A stretch of 64,000 nucleotides of DNA from Anoplopoma fimbria (GCF_027596085.1 NC_072466.1:22118613-22182612), one strand, 5' to 3'; shown: positions 46,346-59,251, numbered from the stretch's first letter. A program made the numbers and translations. The notes: generated by a model not told the origin, from the letters alone.

Positions 46346-49300
46346 AAAACTCCCAAAGTCACCAGAAAACCCCTGTTTCTGCATTTTCAATGAATGCTGT
46401 TCCTCTTTTCTCATGATTTAAAGAAATGGTCTGTCAGCACCATGTGTTTGATTTAAATAGAGCACAAAACAATAGTAGAGATTAGCTCAACTTTGATTGA
46501 TAGCGCTTCACACCCATCACCCGATGACCAATGTCAAGCCGTCAGTTTGTAGCTTCCATTGAAAATGAATTGTAGAGTGTTGCTGTGTTGCTTGATGTGT
46601 GAACCCAGCATCACTCAGGAAAATAAGTATTTGCACTAAATTTCACATCGACCTCCAAAATGCCTGATTGCAACTTTTAACATGGAAAAAACCAAAAATC
46701 CCTGTTTGACTATGGGGTTATTCAATTTTCACTCGTCGTTTTCTTTTTGTCTTTTTATGGCAATTAAAGTATGCTCACTCAAAGGTAATGCATGATGGTG
46801 ACTTAATACTGCACCACTAAGAAGTTAGAAGTTTCCCTTAATACTAATGATGTATAACATTTCATACTGACTGAAAGAATAAGCTCTGAATTGGCAAAGG
46901 AAGAAACCATGTTCAGGTTTTTCTTCGTCATTGTATGCTTTAGAGGGTTAAAAGTAGGGTTCTGAAACTTGACCCCTTGAAAACACTTAGAAATGTGGAA
47001 ATTATGCAGAACTTTTTTAGTTTTAGTTTATATTGCAATTTAGTAGTGCATAGTTGCAATTAAATTAAATTTCCTGGAGCTAACAGGGCCCTTAAAAGTC
47101 TGGGGACAGAAAACTTTGACCTGTTGGTAATTCAGCCATGCACTTTGTATATCGCAAACAACAGCTCATCAGCTTAGTGGAATGAAGTGAAGTGAAGTAA
47201 CTAACAACCCGAGACATTCATTCCCCCCCTCCCCATCAGTCCAAGCAAACACATGCTAACTTCTATAAAACTGCTTAACATGACAATATCTCCACAATAA
47301 AGCCACATTTCTCACCAATCATAGTTTGGCTTAGATTGCTAAAAAGTCTTGATTGACAAGATTTTCTGTCATTTTTGATGACATTACCAATCCGTGTGTG
47401 TGTGGACCTGAATTACAACATCTATCACATTTTAATAATGCAGCCCCAGCACTCCCATAATTTGCACTGAAACAGCATCTCAGATAAAGCTCATATCAGC
47501 ATTAACATCGTTAGCCAGGGTGCTAGCTGATAATTGCTTCACTGAGAGAAGGTGTGATCATGAAAGAGAGAGTGAGAAAGTGTCAAAGAGAAAGGAAAGG
47601 GATCTGGTTTCATGCCACCAAGTTCTTAATGTACTTATGTATATTTGCTAGTTCACATCTGTGACATACATGCTAACAAGCTATGTGTCCTGTCATATGA
47701 AAAGAAACTTATATTCACTGTTTCACTCCTTTTTAATCTTGCAAGTATAAACGTGACATTATCAACAATATCTTCCCTCTCAACATTTCCATCCAATTAC
47801 TGCTTCTAGCAAATACACCAGGGTGTTGTTTCTAATGTGCCAACACACCTAAATCCCCAGATAAAAGTAACATGGGAGGTTTTTCCATCCAGTGCAATAT
47901 GTGACACCCGGGTTTGTTGTGACCTCAGCTACCTTTCTTTTTAATGGTTAAATTAATTGTAAAGCAACTTCTATTAGATCCTCACATTTGTAGTGCCACT
48001 GTCTGGTAGAGTCACTGTCCTGTGAGAACCACGTGTCTCTATAAGAAATCAACCTTTCATGAGCTCAGAAAAACAGCCATTTTGAGCTTTGTGATGATGC
48101 TTTTTCCAAGAAGCTTTTTAAATAGTTTATTTAGTTTAAAAAGTAAGTAATTTTCTCAACACATGAAGGAACACTTCATCCTTATGTAACGCAAACCTTC
48201 ATAATCAACAAATTAAAAAATGCACAGTTTAACTGGAGAGGAAGGGTATGGAAAGTTGAAATCTGAAAAGTATCTTGTAACTTAATGAGTAAAAACTAGA
48301 ATATTTGCCAGTGTACAGCAACACGGAGGATCTGCAGTCCAAACCAAGACGGCAAATTGTATTAGTCCTTTCAGCGTTGACAAAAGCATCGCAAACCAAA
48401 TCCAATTTTCTGTTCTTACCTTTCACAATAAAAGCCAAAGTCCTGTACCCAGCGGAAGGGGGAGGGAACTACAATTCACTCAGAGCTTCATAGCTCAGGC
48501 TATACAACAGTTGAGCTCAAACAGACTGCCAGATGCTGCTTTTTGTCAATATAATCTTGGTAGTTGGTCCGCTACCTGCCAGAATCTGTTGGAAGCTTTT
48601 ATTGCAACTGGAACTGTCGCAAATTTGCATCCCTGCTGGTATGAATAGTTTTGATGTGAAATATTTGCAGGGGAGTATTTTGTATCTTTGTGTTGTTCAT
48701 TTGTCATACTCCCAGTGTGTAAAGGCCTTGGCACAGCAATGGAAAGAACTGACTTTAAAAAAGCCCAAATGTATCAGCCAGTCTTCCACAGAAAGTCTCC
48801 CACAAATGCATCTAATTCACGCGTTATGGATGGATCTTGAGAACGACAAGGGGCCAGCTCTTTCTAAATGGCTAAATCAATAGGCATGTAATGAGGGACA
48901 GCTGTGCTGGGGACTCATGTTGGGAGGACCATATTACCATGCAGGTGTATGAATGACATTTCTCCTTCACGTGGCCTTGCCATTCATCCTCAGCTGTCCC
49001 CTCATCCTTTCCCCTGGTGAGTTATCTCCTCCATCTCGTCAAGAGAGTTCAAATTCATCCACCAGCCCTGCCAACGTGTCAGGAGGCCTCGGGCTTGAAG
49101 TTGTGTCCTTCACTCCTTCGCCTCCTTCATGGGTCCATACCTTAACCTTTACATCACCCACTTAGATTGACTGTCACTCTGCTCCCTTGGAAGAATCCTA
49201 ACCCCTGTGAGCCTGTAGGATGAGTGACATATACAAACAATGGCAGCTAAACTCTAGCAAGGGAGTTTGACGTGTGATTGAGTAGAGATACTGTGCACAA

Positions 49301-49497
49301 TAACCTAGGATGTACAGAGGTTTGAGAGGATTTACAGCCTCAGTGTGACCTAGCAAACACTAGGCATTGATTAGACATCGAGCTTGGGGTGAAATAGCTT
49401 CGGTTTGACCAAAGTGTGGTCATTAGGCATACTGTTGAAAATTGTTTGTGGAACGCAGGTGGAAAACTCTGGGTGTGAAAAGATAGGATAACGTAGG
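46346..49497. other. No gene seen
   Basis: A 116-codon plus-strand frame at 48533-48883 is the longest here. It has no domain I recognise and no convincing splice sites. 48000-48520 otherwise looks like ordinary unique DNA. Confidence 0.5.
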
Positions 49498-49890
49498 AAG
49501 TGCCTTAAATCTGCAATTTTTTGTCAATGGCAATTGGGGGGCGACTCCTTTTGGTTGCAAAAATAAGTCTGATTGTATAGAAGTCTATGAGAAAATGACC
49601 CCCATCTCTCTTGATTTATTCCCTCAGTAAACATTGTAAACATTAGTTTATGGTCTCAATCTCTAGTTTTAAGTCTTCTTCAATACAGCATGATGTTCAT
49701 TTAGTAAATTATGGTCCATTTAATGTCAAATGAACCATAAAGCAGGGTATGCTTTAGGGCATTTTGATTGACAGGTTGCTACCACGTTGTCCGGCCGAAA
49801 CCAAAAGGAGCCGTGGGGACGGCCACGATACCGAACTGGGGGCTTCAAAATGGCAGTCTACAAACCAATGGTTGGCGTCATAGTGTCATT
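49498..49890 (+). repeat. CATAGACTGTATA-family repeat, copy E
   Basis: AAGTGCCTTAAATCTGCAAT, GGCAATTGGGGGGCGACTCC, TATAGAAGTCTATGAGAAAA, ATACAGCATGATGTTCATTT, GGAGCCGTGGGGACGGCCAC and CCAATGGTTGGCGTCATAGT. The final TACAGTCTATG has decayed. Confidence 0.8.
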
Positions 49891-49907
49891 TTTCTGTGTA
49901 TTTAGAT

Positions 49908-50040
49908 TTTTGGGGCTTTTTGCCTTTTAATGGATAGTGATAGTCAGGAAATGGGAGAGTGAAAAGATGACATGCAGCAAAGCTCTGGTTGGGACTCAGC
50001 CTTGCTAAATGGGTCCCCCGCTGTCTCAGGTGAGCTACTG
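49908..50040 (-). mobile_element. tRNA-type SINE remnant, second copy
   Basis: GGATAGTGATAGTCAGGAAA, GATGACATGCAGCAAAGCTC, then TGGTTGGGACTCAGCC. This layout is known to me from fish SINEs ending in a tRNA-like head, but the B box here is decayed. Confidence 0.45.
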
Positions 50041-50296
50041 TTGGGACCTATGTTCAATATATTCATGACCAACCATCACGGTACGAGGGTCACAGTCTGG
50101 TGCTTGCAGAATACACGGTACTTGTTGATGTAGGTAATGTGGAACCAAAGTTCACAAGGGTGAGTTCTGCCCAGAGACTTTTAGCCGTACGCCATTAGCA
50201 ATATGTGCTGAAGTTGTTTCATCATTCTTTGTCAGACATTTTTATCTTGTGAAGCACAAACTTAATATATTTAGCAAAAAAGTTGTTGTTTTTTCA

Positions 50297-50332
<36 letters not shown>

Positions 50333-51239
50333 TCGTCATAAAGGGCTCGTCTGAGGGAAAAGGAAAAATTGGTCACAATATTCTGTTTCTCAAAACTGGG
50401 GGGCGTGCCAACAGCCATCTATTGTGGGAAATACACCAACTATGGAGTATTACCTCATATGACCTCACTTCAAAAATATCCAAACCATCCCTTTAAGTAC
50501 AAGAGACAGTGTGCAAGTGTGCGAGCAAATAAATACTTTGTTTCATACCAGGTATTTACCATTGTAATGTCAATTCGTAAAGTAAGAGCATGTTTTAACA
50601 TTCCAGCTCGACGAAAAACAAAACCTAATTTATCGTCGCTCACAAGGGATTGTGTTTGAGATTGGCAGGAGTTTGTATTCTGATGGCTTGTATTTGTTAA
50701 GATCCATATCACACTTCCCCTTGCCTGCCTCTGAAATTGTGCCATTGAAATAACCAATTTGGCCCGGTTCAGCGCACACAGTAATGGCCGCCGCGCTCTC
50801 CGTCGATGGCACCGCACTTTGATTGCGCTGTCAACTCGTTGTTACGCCTTTCCTGAAAACAAATGGCAATTTAAGTCGCCGCTCGCTTACATGAGATTGT
50901 CTTGACATGCCTCCCTTTTCTCGTCCCGTCGTACCCACTCCTCCATTTGCTTTATCCTCCGTGCAACTTAATGAGGAAGGCTTGTACGAGGAGCAAACAA
51001 ATACCGGCGCTCGCTCTCTTGCGCCGACATCGCTGTCACTTCAACAGCATCCGTTTGTACTCATGGTGTCTTTGGTCTCTCTAAATATAGACCACAATGA
51101 GGACACTGTGAAGGTGCAGATGTCTCTGATAGTATTTGAGGCAGTGATGTTTGAGCTAAAAGAAGATTTCCTTCCTCTCTGGGAAATCAGAGAGGGGTTT
51201 ATCACAGAAGGCCACTGCTTTATGAAATTTAATGAGTAT
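50041..51239. other. No gene seen; (ATT)n and a CpG-bearing block
   Basis: 50750-51080 is richer in CpG and more balanced in composition than its surroundings (GGCCGCCGCGCTCTCCGTCG type). It carries overlapping frames on both strands but no recognisable protein. It could be a conserved non-coding element. Confidence 0.4.
50301..50331 (+). repeat. (ATT)n trinucleotide microsatellite
   Basis: About ten uninterrupted ATT units. Confidence 0.95.
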
Positions 51240-51960
51240 TAATAATAATACTAATAATAATACATTTTATTTATAGATTGCTTTTCAAAGTTCTCAAAGA
51301 CGCTTTACAGACATTTAAAATCATCATTAAAAGCTACACACTAAAAACGTAGAACACACAGCATTCGTCAGACATTAAAAGCAGTTCTGAAAAGTTGAGA
51401 TTTGATTTCTGATTTGAACATTGAAAGATCATTGCAGTCTCGGATGTGTTTGGGGAGAGAGTTCCAGAGGGAGGGGGCAGCTATGGAGGAGGCTCTGTCG
51501 CCCCAGGTCTGGTGCTTGGCAGGGACAGGAGGTTGGCATCAGAGGAGTGGAGCCGACGGGAAAGGAGTGATGGAGCAGGTCGGTGAGGTAGGAGGGGGCC
51601 TGATTGTGGAGGGCTTTGTGAGTGAGGAGCAGGACTTTGTATTGGATCCGTTGTGGGATTGGAAGCCAGTGGAGATTCTGGAAAACAGGGGTGATGTGAT
51701 CACGGGAGCGGGAGTGGGTGAGCAGACGAGCAGCAGAGTTCTGGATGTATTCTAGTTTATTTAGGACTTTGGATGATGTGCCATGAAGAATGCTGTTGCA
51801 GTAGTCAATTCTGGAGGTGATGAAGGTATGGATCCGAGTTTCAGCAGCAGATAGGGAGAGTGATGGATGGAGACGGGTTATGTTTTTTAGATGGAAAAAG
51901 GCAGTTCTGGTGATTTGATAAAGCATTTTAAAATGAAACCAGCGAAGGTCGTGTTTGTCC
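51240..51960 (-). mobile_element. LINE D, 5'-truncated L2-group element with (ATT)n tail
   Basis: Minus strand. The RT C-terminal region is followed by a 3' end (GAAAAGCAATCTATAAATAA) and an ATT/AGT microsatellite tail at 51240-51265. The 5' end lies near 51960, where RT similarity stops. Truncation and tail are as expected from target-primed reverse transcription. The C-terminal sequence differs from that of LINE A and LINE C, so this is another lineage. Confidence 0.9.
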
Positions 51961-52118
51961 TGGACAGAGCAGTCCCAATTATCTCCCCTCCCGACCGTGT
52001 AAACCTCGCCGCCGGTCTCCGCCAATGCACAGAAGCATCTTTTGCCCTGTGGCGAAGGCTTTAAAAACATGCTGCTTTCAGACGCAAGCACCGCCGTCTG
52101 TGAGGCCTGACATGCCAC
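51429..52118 (-). pseudogene. LINE D reverse transcriptase C-terminal domain
   Basis: A 229-codon frame. Residues from about 68 onward are RT: YQITRTAFFHLKNITRLHPS, ETRIHTFITSRIDYCNSILH, KLEYIQNSAARLLTHSRSRD, HITPVFQNLHWLPIPQRIQY, KALHNQAPSYLTDLL. After HHSFPVGS the frame shifts. The true end (GDRASSIAAPSLWNSLPKHI) is readable in another frame at about 51430-51500. The first 50 or so residues lie upstream of the element and are flanking DNA. The catalytic palm is absent because of 5' truncation. Confidence 0.88.
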
Positions 52119-54513
52119 ACTGAGGAGATGGATTTGGGTAATGGTCCAACAAAAGGCTAGGCATTAAGCTGTCGCGCAGAGGAACCCGCAGAGAGAATGG
52201 GAAAAATAACTGGATCCAGGACTCCCGCCGACCTATGAATGGGAGGATTTATTACCCTCCACGTCATTCTGGCACTGGTTTTACTTGATGGCTGCTGAGA
52301 AACGTTCTTTGATGTCATAATAGAGATCAAAGCTTTGTCATGGTGCATAAAAAAGAAAAAAAATTAAATGCCGTGATGAAATGACATTTTCACTCCTGGA
52401 GCGAATACATTGACATTTGTCACTGTGAAAAAATTTGGATTTTAGATCATGTAATTTTTAAATCTCTCCAGTGTTGTGACTAAATGAGCTATTGATTACC
52501 AATTAAATATTACTAATTAATATTGCATATCACTGTTGTTAATTCATATTTTTTGAGGAATTAAATGAAAACATTTCACAGAAAGGTATTAAAGAGTTTA
52601 AAAATATATATTTTTAAAGAACGTACACTAGTATGATGCAATTCTGTTCACTTTTGGACAAAAGAATATATTCAAACATCCCCTATGGAATAACTGACCT
52701 CTAGTATAGGCAAAAAAGAGTCATATGTATCTACATTTTACTGATTACTATTTTACTGATTACAATTTTTTACACAGATTCTTAATATTGGAAATTTAAA
52801 CACCACTGAATTAATTGCATTGAAATATTTAGAAACTATATACCTCAATGTATATTTTTCTGCATTCAACTCTTTGAGATTAAAATATGAAATGTCTTGA
52901 TTTGCAATTTGAAATACTGAATTTGAATATATTTTTATATTAAGATCCAAAATAATCAGAATTAAAACAAATTTTATATACTTTTTTCCACTTGAATTTT
53001 TGGATCTCAATTACATATAAATTACAAATGCAGAGAGTCGTCCAATTCCTTTGCACAAAAAAGTTAGACTAATGTGTCGTCATGGTTGCGACAATGTCAC
53101 CAGGGGATCCCTAACTACAGGTTCAGATACCAAGTAGCAAAGGTACCTGCTAATACCAGCTCGAAAATGGACACATTAAGGTTAACTTCTATGAAGGAGT
53201 GGATTAAGCAATGCCCATCTCCATAAAGAAATCCACTTGCTAAAATTCATGCAGCGCTCGTAACCAGGAAGTTACCAGTACCAGGAAGTTACCAGCCACC
53301 TAATGTCATCGCACTGACGCTGGACAGTATCTCAGAGGTTGAAATATAAATAGCAACATAAAAGTAATATAAATACAGAAACAAATAATTAAATCATTGT
53401 AACTCTAACCTATGATGGAAAAATAAATATGACAGCTGCTAGTGTAGGCTACATTCCATAGCAACCACAGCACAATAGCAACTTTGTGCAGCCAGCCAGC
53501 ACAGGAGGGCTCATTATATTGTAAACTTTATTATTTATTAATAAAAAACTATTAACATTGGAATGTGTCTATAACTTGATGACCGTTTAACTGATATGTT
53601 GTGAATATATTACAGCTAAGGGGCATTTCTTAGCCCGATGCAAGCCTTCGATTAAATATTAAGTATCCAATTGGCTGTTTGAATACTAATACTTTGCTTC
53701 CATACCAGTGGCGCTACAGAGCATGTTTTTGCGAGTGATCCCAATCTGTTTCGGTGTTTAACACTGAAACTTGTTAACAAAATAAAAACTCGACAGGTTC
53801 CTAAATATGTATAAAATGATGCAAATCGCAGTTCAAACTTGCTACGTAGTGTAATTAATGCCTTTATTGTTTTCCATACATGTCCTTAATATAACATATA
53901 TACGGTCATAGTTGGGCATCAGTGGGCACTCACTAGGCGTGTCTCTTCATAGTGATCTTCTATCATAGAAGAATCTCCGTAGACAATGAGCAACAGGCTT
54001 CACACTTCACACCATTGCACTGCATTACACAGCAAGCTGGCTGTCCCTAGCAACCATTACTTCATTTGAGGTCCCACCGTTTTTAGTCTCCTTTATGCAC
54101 ATAAAAATAGGTGGACGGGAACACACACGATGATACCACCTGATTAAATACAGGTTAGGTATAAGGAGACTTCTTTTCACCAGGTCAAGAGAAGACGTTC
54201 TCACTCAAACGACAGCCATCATTAATCTTTCCCAATACTAACCCAGAATGTTGCGGCACGCCAAAGTCTATTTCGTCCCCTCACAATTTCATAATGAAGC
54301 GAAAATATTTTTACCTTTCTCAGTGAGTGTACTGGCTGGTACTCTTCAGGTGTCTTTCCTCTGCTGTGGTTTGCAGTGACAGGGTCCCACCGTTCTGCTT
54401 GTAAAGTGAGAGTGGCTCACGGCTCCAGCTGTGTCAGCTTTACAGTGCCCCAAGTGCTCTAGTTGAGCTTGAAGACTGTTGTTGCACTGGAAGTCACCTG
54501 GTTGCAATCATAC
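51961..54513. other. No gene seen
   Basis: Very AT-rich from 52430 to 53030 with frames under 90 codons. 53040-53350 contains a repeated ACCAGGAAGTTACCAG word (53263 and 53279), a two-copy local duplication. Confidence 0.5.
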
Positions 54514-54600
54514 CATAGATTGTATATAAGAAGTGAACAAAGTCATCGTGACGTCAACCACTGCCGTCATGAAGCCTCAAGTTTGCCGATTTCTACTCTT
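54514..54600 (-). repeat. CATAGACTGTATA-family repeat, copy F (end fragment)
   Basis: CATAGATTGTATATAAGAAG, then GTCATCGTGACGTCAACCAC, then CATGAAGCCTCAAGTTTGCC. Only the outer end of the unit, in minus orientation, is preserved. Confidence 0.7.
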
Positions 54601-57600
54601 TAGAAAGAGGGATGTCTATAGCTGACTGGAAAACCTTCAAGGCAGATTGACTACCTGCCAGCATTTTGCAAGTTGCACGGTAAAATGTATCAAGTGGTGA
54701 ATGACCAACCCGTTCATACCCTCAAATCAATAGACCTACGTAGATCACGTGGGGCCACTGACCAAGCTGCTATATTTGACAAGTCAGGAGAACGTGTTGG
54801 CGTGACACGCCCTTTCTGAGTGTTAAAACATATGGAAAGGCAGCTGTGTGTGTGTACGGTATTATACGTGCATATGTCCATGCGTGCATGTGTGGGCTTG
54901 CCTTCCAGTGTAAGCGGCAGTACTATTTTGGGTCACCAGCTGAATATTTGCTTCACACAAAAGGCCCGTTTCCCTCCACTGAACTGTGAATGATTTAGTT
55001 ATAGCGGGGCCTGATGGCTCGTGAATGGGTGTGAAGATAACGGCTGAGCTGTGATACATGGGCTTTCCCGTGCTCACCTTGGGGTCTCCTTTTTCTGCTC
55101 CGTATCATTACAAGAGCATCTGCAATATCACAGCGAGACATGGAGAACGCTTTGTCACAATGTGGCGGAGGAGAATGCGGATTACTGAAGCTTATTTTCC
55201 CAGCCACCGAAATGAAATGTATTCAGTGTGAGCCGCTGCTTGGGATTTCCTTGTGTGATGTGGAAGTGTTATTTTTTGCCTTGTTTGCTACCCTTGATTA
55301 TTGTGCATGTTTTCCTGTGGGTGCAGCCAGTGAAATCGCTGGGAGAGAAGAATGCCCCCGCTTTCTCTCGCTGTTTTCAACTTTATGGAGCTCTCAGGAA
55401 TCACACATACCTTCCAATGTGTATAGATGTCCTTGTAACTGTTTTTAATATGTGTCCTAGTTTCATGAGGATGGGTTTGATGATATTTAGACGCCGTCTG
55501 GGGCTGTGAGTGGCTTTAAATGTAGGAGCAGCCTGGATATAATTTCACTTTAACCTTACCCAGAATGGTCAAAATCGATGCAGGACAGGCTAGGATTTCC
55601 TGACTTTCAGTCCTGACTGTGGCCTCCAAATTCGCCAACACTCACCATAATTCAAATCCAGAGCTTCGTCTTTTTTTACACCCTCCCTGCTTTGACTAAC
55701 ATCCATGCCTCTCAAACCCTACACCTCTGTCCTGGACTTTTATTGACTTGATCCGACGACTCAAACCAAAACTATTTTAACATAAATTCTCATGTAATTT
55801 GGAGGCTGCAGATTTTTCAACATATCAGTTCACTATAAAGATTATCTATCATTTGATTGTGTGGTCGATCAAAATTGACTAATGTGTGTAAACTTGACTA
55901 CAGAAAAATAGTTACATAACCTTCCAAACGAGCTACCACTTAACTGTGTATGTCATATGTGCACTAACATGTTTTTAACAAATAGCTCTACACCCTTGGT
56001 AGTCAGCTGTTTGGCCAGCAGCCAGCACTTGTGATCAGAAAAGTGACACTACTGTCTTGATGCATCTCCATGTTTTTATAAGACCAAACCAACCATCTTT
56101 AAACTACGTGACCTGCTTTGACCATCTGATAATGATGTCGATGGGTTTAGATTTCAGTTAGTTGACAGCCCGTTGTGTCTCATACAGATAGTCAAGGGTG
56201 CCTCAGTTGATTGGCCTTAGATGCAGAGGGACACTGACCAAGCATCTGTATTCCAGGATTTGGGACTGAGATGCGATTGCCCCGTCCAGCCTTCCTCCAG
56301 TTTGTAAAGAATCTATAAAAAGCAGAGTGGCAGACACTGCTGTGAGGAATATTAAATGCCACTGCTGAGAGCATCATATCCTGATGACTGTAGCCCACCA
56401 CTCAAGAGATGAATCTCATCAATATTTTCTTTGTTGAAAGAGAAAACACTGCTGGTGTAGTTCTGCCTCAGTAAAACAAATCTGAGCTCTTAGCCGAGGC
56501 TTTGATTACAGCTGCTCAATGGATTTTCTTCTTAATCTTTCTTCAACACAATTTTTTTTAACCAGAGTGATTGGGCTCGCTGCTCATTACAGAAAGTGTT
56601 ACTGTAAGGGAATGGATGGAACATTGGGGGGGGAGGCAATTTGCAGAATGTGTGAGTGTGTGTTCTTGTGTGTTTTGCGCCCATTTGTCGATATGAGCAG
56701 ACCAGTGCAGTATCCTGGTGGCCCATCTGTCAGGCAGATTGCCCCCTAAGTGGAGGGTTGAAGGTTCGACTCTTTTGGCTGCTTGCTTGTCCTTGAAGGG
56801 AAATTCTTAAAGTGCTCCTTTGCTACGCACACATCGAACACATAGAGCCGCAGATGTGTGTTTTTCCTCGGGTGTCATTTTTATTACACTGAATGACTTT
56901 ATCGAGGCCATGCGGATCGTCAAGGGCAGCCATAATAAATGTTGGGGTTTAAGCATCGCTGCTCTCACGGTGGCTCGGCAGTGAATAATGATAAGGCTCC
57001 GTGTCGTGCGGACCCCCCTTCTTGATCCAGCCTCTGTACGGCTGACCTTCAGGTGATGCCTTGCCACTGTGATTCATATAAGCAACCACTCCGATCTAAA
57101 GACCAATATAGAGTTGTCCTGAAAAGGGCACTTTGAGGGTCCATTTGTAATATGAGTTGGCACTCCTATACATGCTGAGAGCTCTGGATTTAGTTTGCAT
57201 TTAAATAAGAGGAGGAGAGCTTTGGCTTTTGTAGCAGGATGCACATGACATGTGGATAAAGACCTCTCCATTGCTTTCAAGTTAAATTATTTGATAACTC
57301 ATTGAGCTGAAAGCAGTTTTCATGACCGTCCTTCCTAAAAATGCAAAGCAAGGTAGATACTAGGACTGTTTGATATGGCATTAACGGTGCTAATGACACT
57401 TTAAACATACTGGTTCAGGGAGTACCATGAGTATTCAACCTGAGCAGAGGTATAATCAACCAGAAAAGTTGAAAACTAGCTGCAGTTTAAAACAGGTCCA
57501 GCTTAACTGGAATATGCAGTAGTTTAAAATTTAGCTGTGAGCTAAACTGGACCTGATTGCTTTGTCAAAACGAGCACAGGTTCATCTGAATGTTAGCTTA

Positions 57601-58149
57601 AGATTTGCCTAGGACATGAATGCAGCATCAAGATGGTCTGTTATTGTCTGAATTCCATCAGTAGTTATGAAAAAGTATCATTATAGAAAAACATACATAT
57701 ATATATATATGTATGTATTTCTTATTTTATTTCTCTAGGCAAAGCTTTAAATCACATCAAGCAAGGCTTTTTTTGCTTTACAAGAATCGTGGGGCCTCAC
57801 AAATGTCAATGTTGAAAAAACATCACCTCAGACAAACGTGACATTCTCCTGGAAAAATATTATTTATAATAATAAATATAATAATATTATCCAGTATCAA
57901 TGAAATAAACAGGCAATTGATTATTGCAAATCATTTTTACCTACTCATGACAAACATTAAACAGAGAGACTATATCTCGGCCCCTTGACTGGATCTCACT
58001 GGCTCCTTCTGGAGTTCAGTGCAAGATTCTTTAAGATAGTGAAATGTTTTTCTTGCTTGTGGTCGGGCTGTTGACAGGTCTAAATAGATGATTGTTAAAA
58101 TTCCAAGGCTATTTTTGTCATACTAAGGATCAGAGTAAGACCGACCTAA
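54601..58149. other. No gene seen; palindromes and possible conserved blocks
   Basis: Holds a perfect palindrome at 57691-57716 and an inverted repeat at 57493-57555. Two balanced-composition blocks (55010-55230, 56830-57060) may be conserved non-coding DNA. The frame at 55140-55448 (102 codons) is unrecognised. Confidence 0.4.
57691..57716. repeat. Perfect 26 bp AT-rich palindrome
   Basis: ACATACATA at the left, TATGTATGT at the right, alternating AT between. The whole stretch equals its own reverse complement. Confidence 0.9.
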
Positions 58150-58287
58150 ACCATTTATTTCTTGCTGGCAGCAAACACCGACACCACGCTGCTGGAGACC
58201 CAGGCCCAATTGCTGGGCCAGCTTGGTAGAAGGGAGGCACGGGAGAACCAGAACCAGAACAGAACGGGGCAGATCCTGCTGCAGTAA
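58150..58287 (+). other. Possible terminal exon or coding relic (unproven)
   Basis: The segment is GC-rich relative to its flanks. It is preceded by a pyrimidine stretch and an acceptor-like TTTCTTGCTGGCAG (AG at 58170-58171), and an open frame runs to TAA at 58285. The frame reads ..NTDTTLLETQAQLLGQLG then RREARENQNQNRTGQILLQ, a plausible helical polar tail. There is no start codon and no donor or partner exon that I can identify. It could be a last exon, a relic of a transposon-encoded protein, or chance. Confidence 0.25.
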
Positions 58288-59251
58288 AATATAATTCTAA
58301 AGTTAAGTGATTTATACAGGATCCAGCAACTGATTTTCAACTTAAACACAGGTAGTTTAAACCTCTAGCTTTAAAAGATCACATGATTTTGCTGGATTTT
58401 GTTGAACAGCTTTACAGAATTATTGTGGGTGAACAAGACGCGAAGACAACTGTGGTGTAGCAATACTTCGGCTGCATCGATCAAATTCTTTTCGGTCTTT
58501 CCACTTTTCTGCAAAGTCACAAGAGCCATTTACAGCTACAGTTGAGATGAAACCTCCAAACGTTGGCCCGCCATCTGTCCTTCTCTCATTAACGTGAAGC
58601 ATATGTTAATGCAGCCACTCTGCAGCCTTCATGTGCTGCTGCTAAGTCAAGGGCAAAATTGAATTGCTCCAGGAGAATGCATCTTCCCATATGCTTGGCA
58701 TTTCGGCTGCATTGTGCCCCCTCATGTATGTCTCCTCCATATAGTCCTCCCCTTGAGCACTGAAACATTCCTGGGTAATTGAAAACTGACATCTCCTAGG
58801 ATCTTATTTCCTTTTCTTACTTACTCCTCTTTTACCCATAATAACTCCAGGTCATCTTTTCTTAGGGAATTCGTAGCCCTGATTTAGAGCGACACTGGCG
58901 GTTTGTTGGTGACACTGTATTGGGAGCAGAGCAGCATGATTTTACCCAAAGCATTGAGCAGCTTCTCTGAAAGTGACAGTGTTCTCTCCTGGTCCAAGAT
59001 ACCACTCCATCCCGCGAGCAAGCTGTTGTGGCGGGTACTGGAGCAAGTACCTGAACGATTCTCTGAACAGCTGTGATCGGCACCATTGCTGAGCTGAGTC
59101 GGGCTCCTGTATATGTGGGTCAATCACAGATGGTGAGTTCTGTCAGCATAGAATGGAGTCCCTGAGGGGAATAGAGGTCAAGGTAAGTGACTATCGACCG
59201 TTGAATTGAAGAGCAAGAATGCAATGAACTCAAGAACTGCCTGCTTATTTC
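58288..59251. other. No gene seen
   Basis: Frames of 60-80 codons on the minus strand at 58862-59127 overlap each other in different frames, which argues against any being real. Confidence 0.5.

Noticed and set aside
48533..48883. 116-codon plus-strand frame with a hydrophobic N-terminus
   Set aside because: The start resembles a signal peptide only by chance. There are no cysteine pattern, domain or splice sites that I could defend.
51402..51755. 117-codon plus-strand frame, Gly/Glu/Val-rich
   Set aside because: Antisense of the LINE D RT C-terminus, with no domain of its own.
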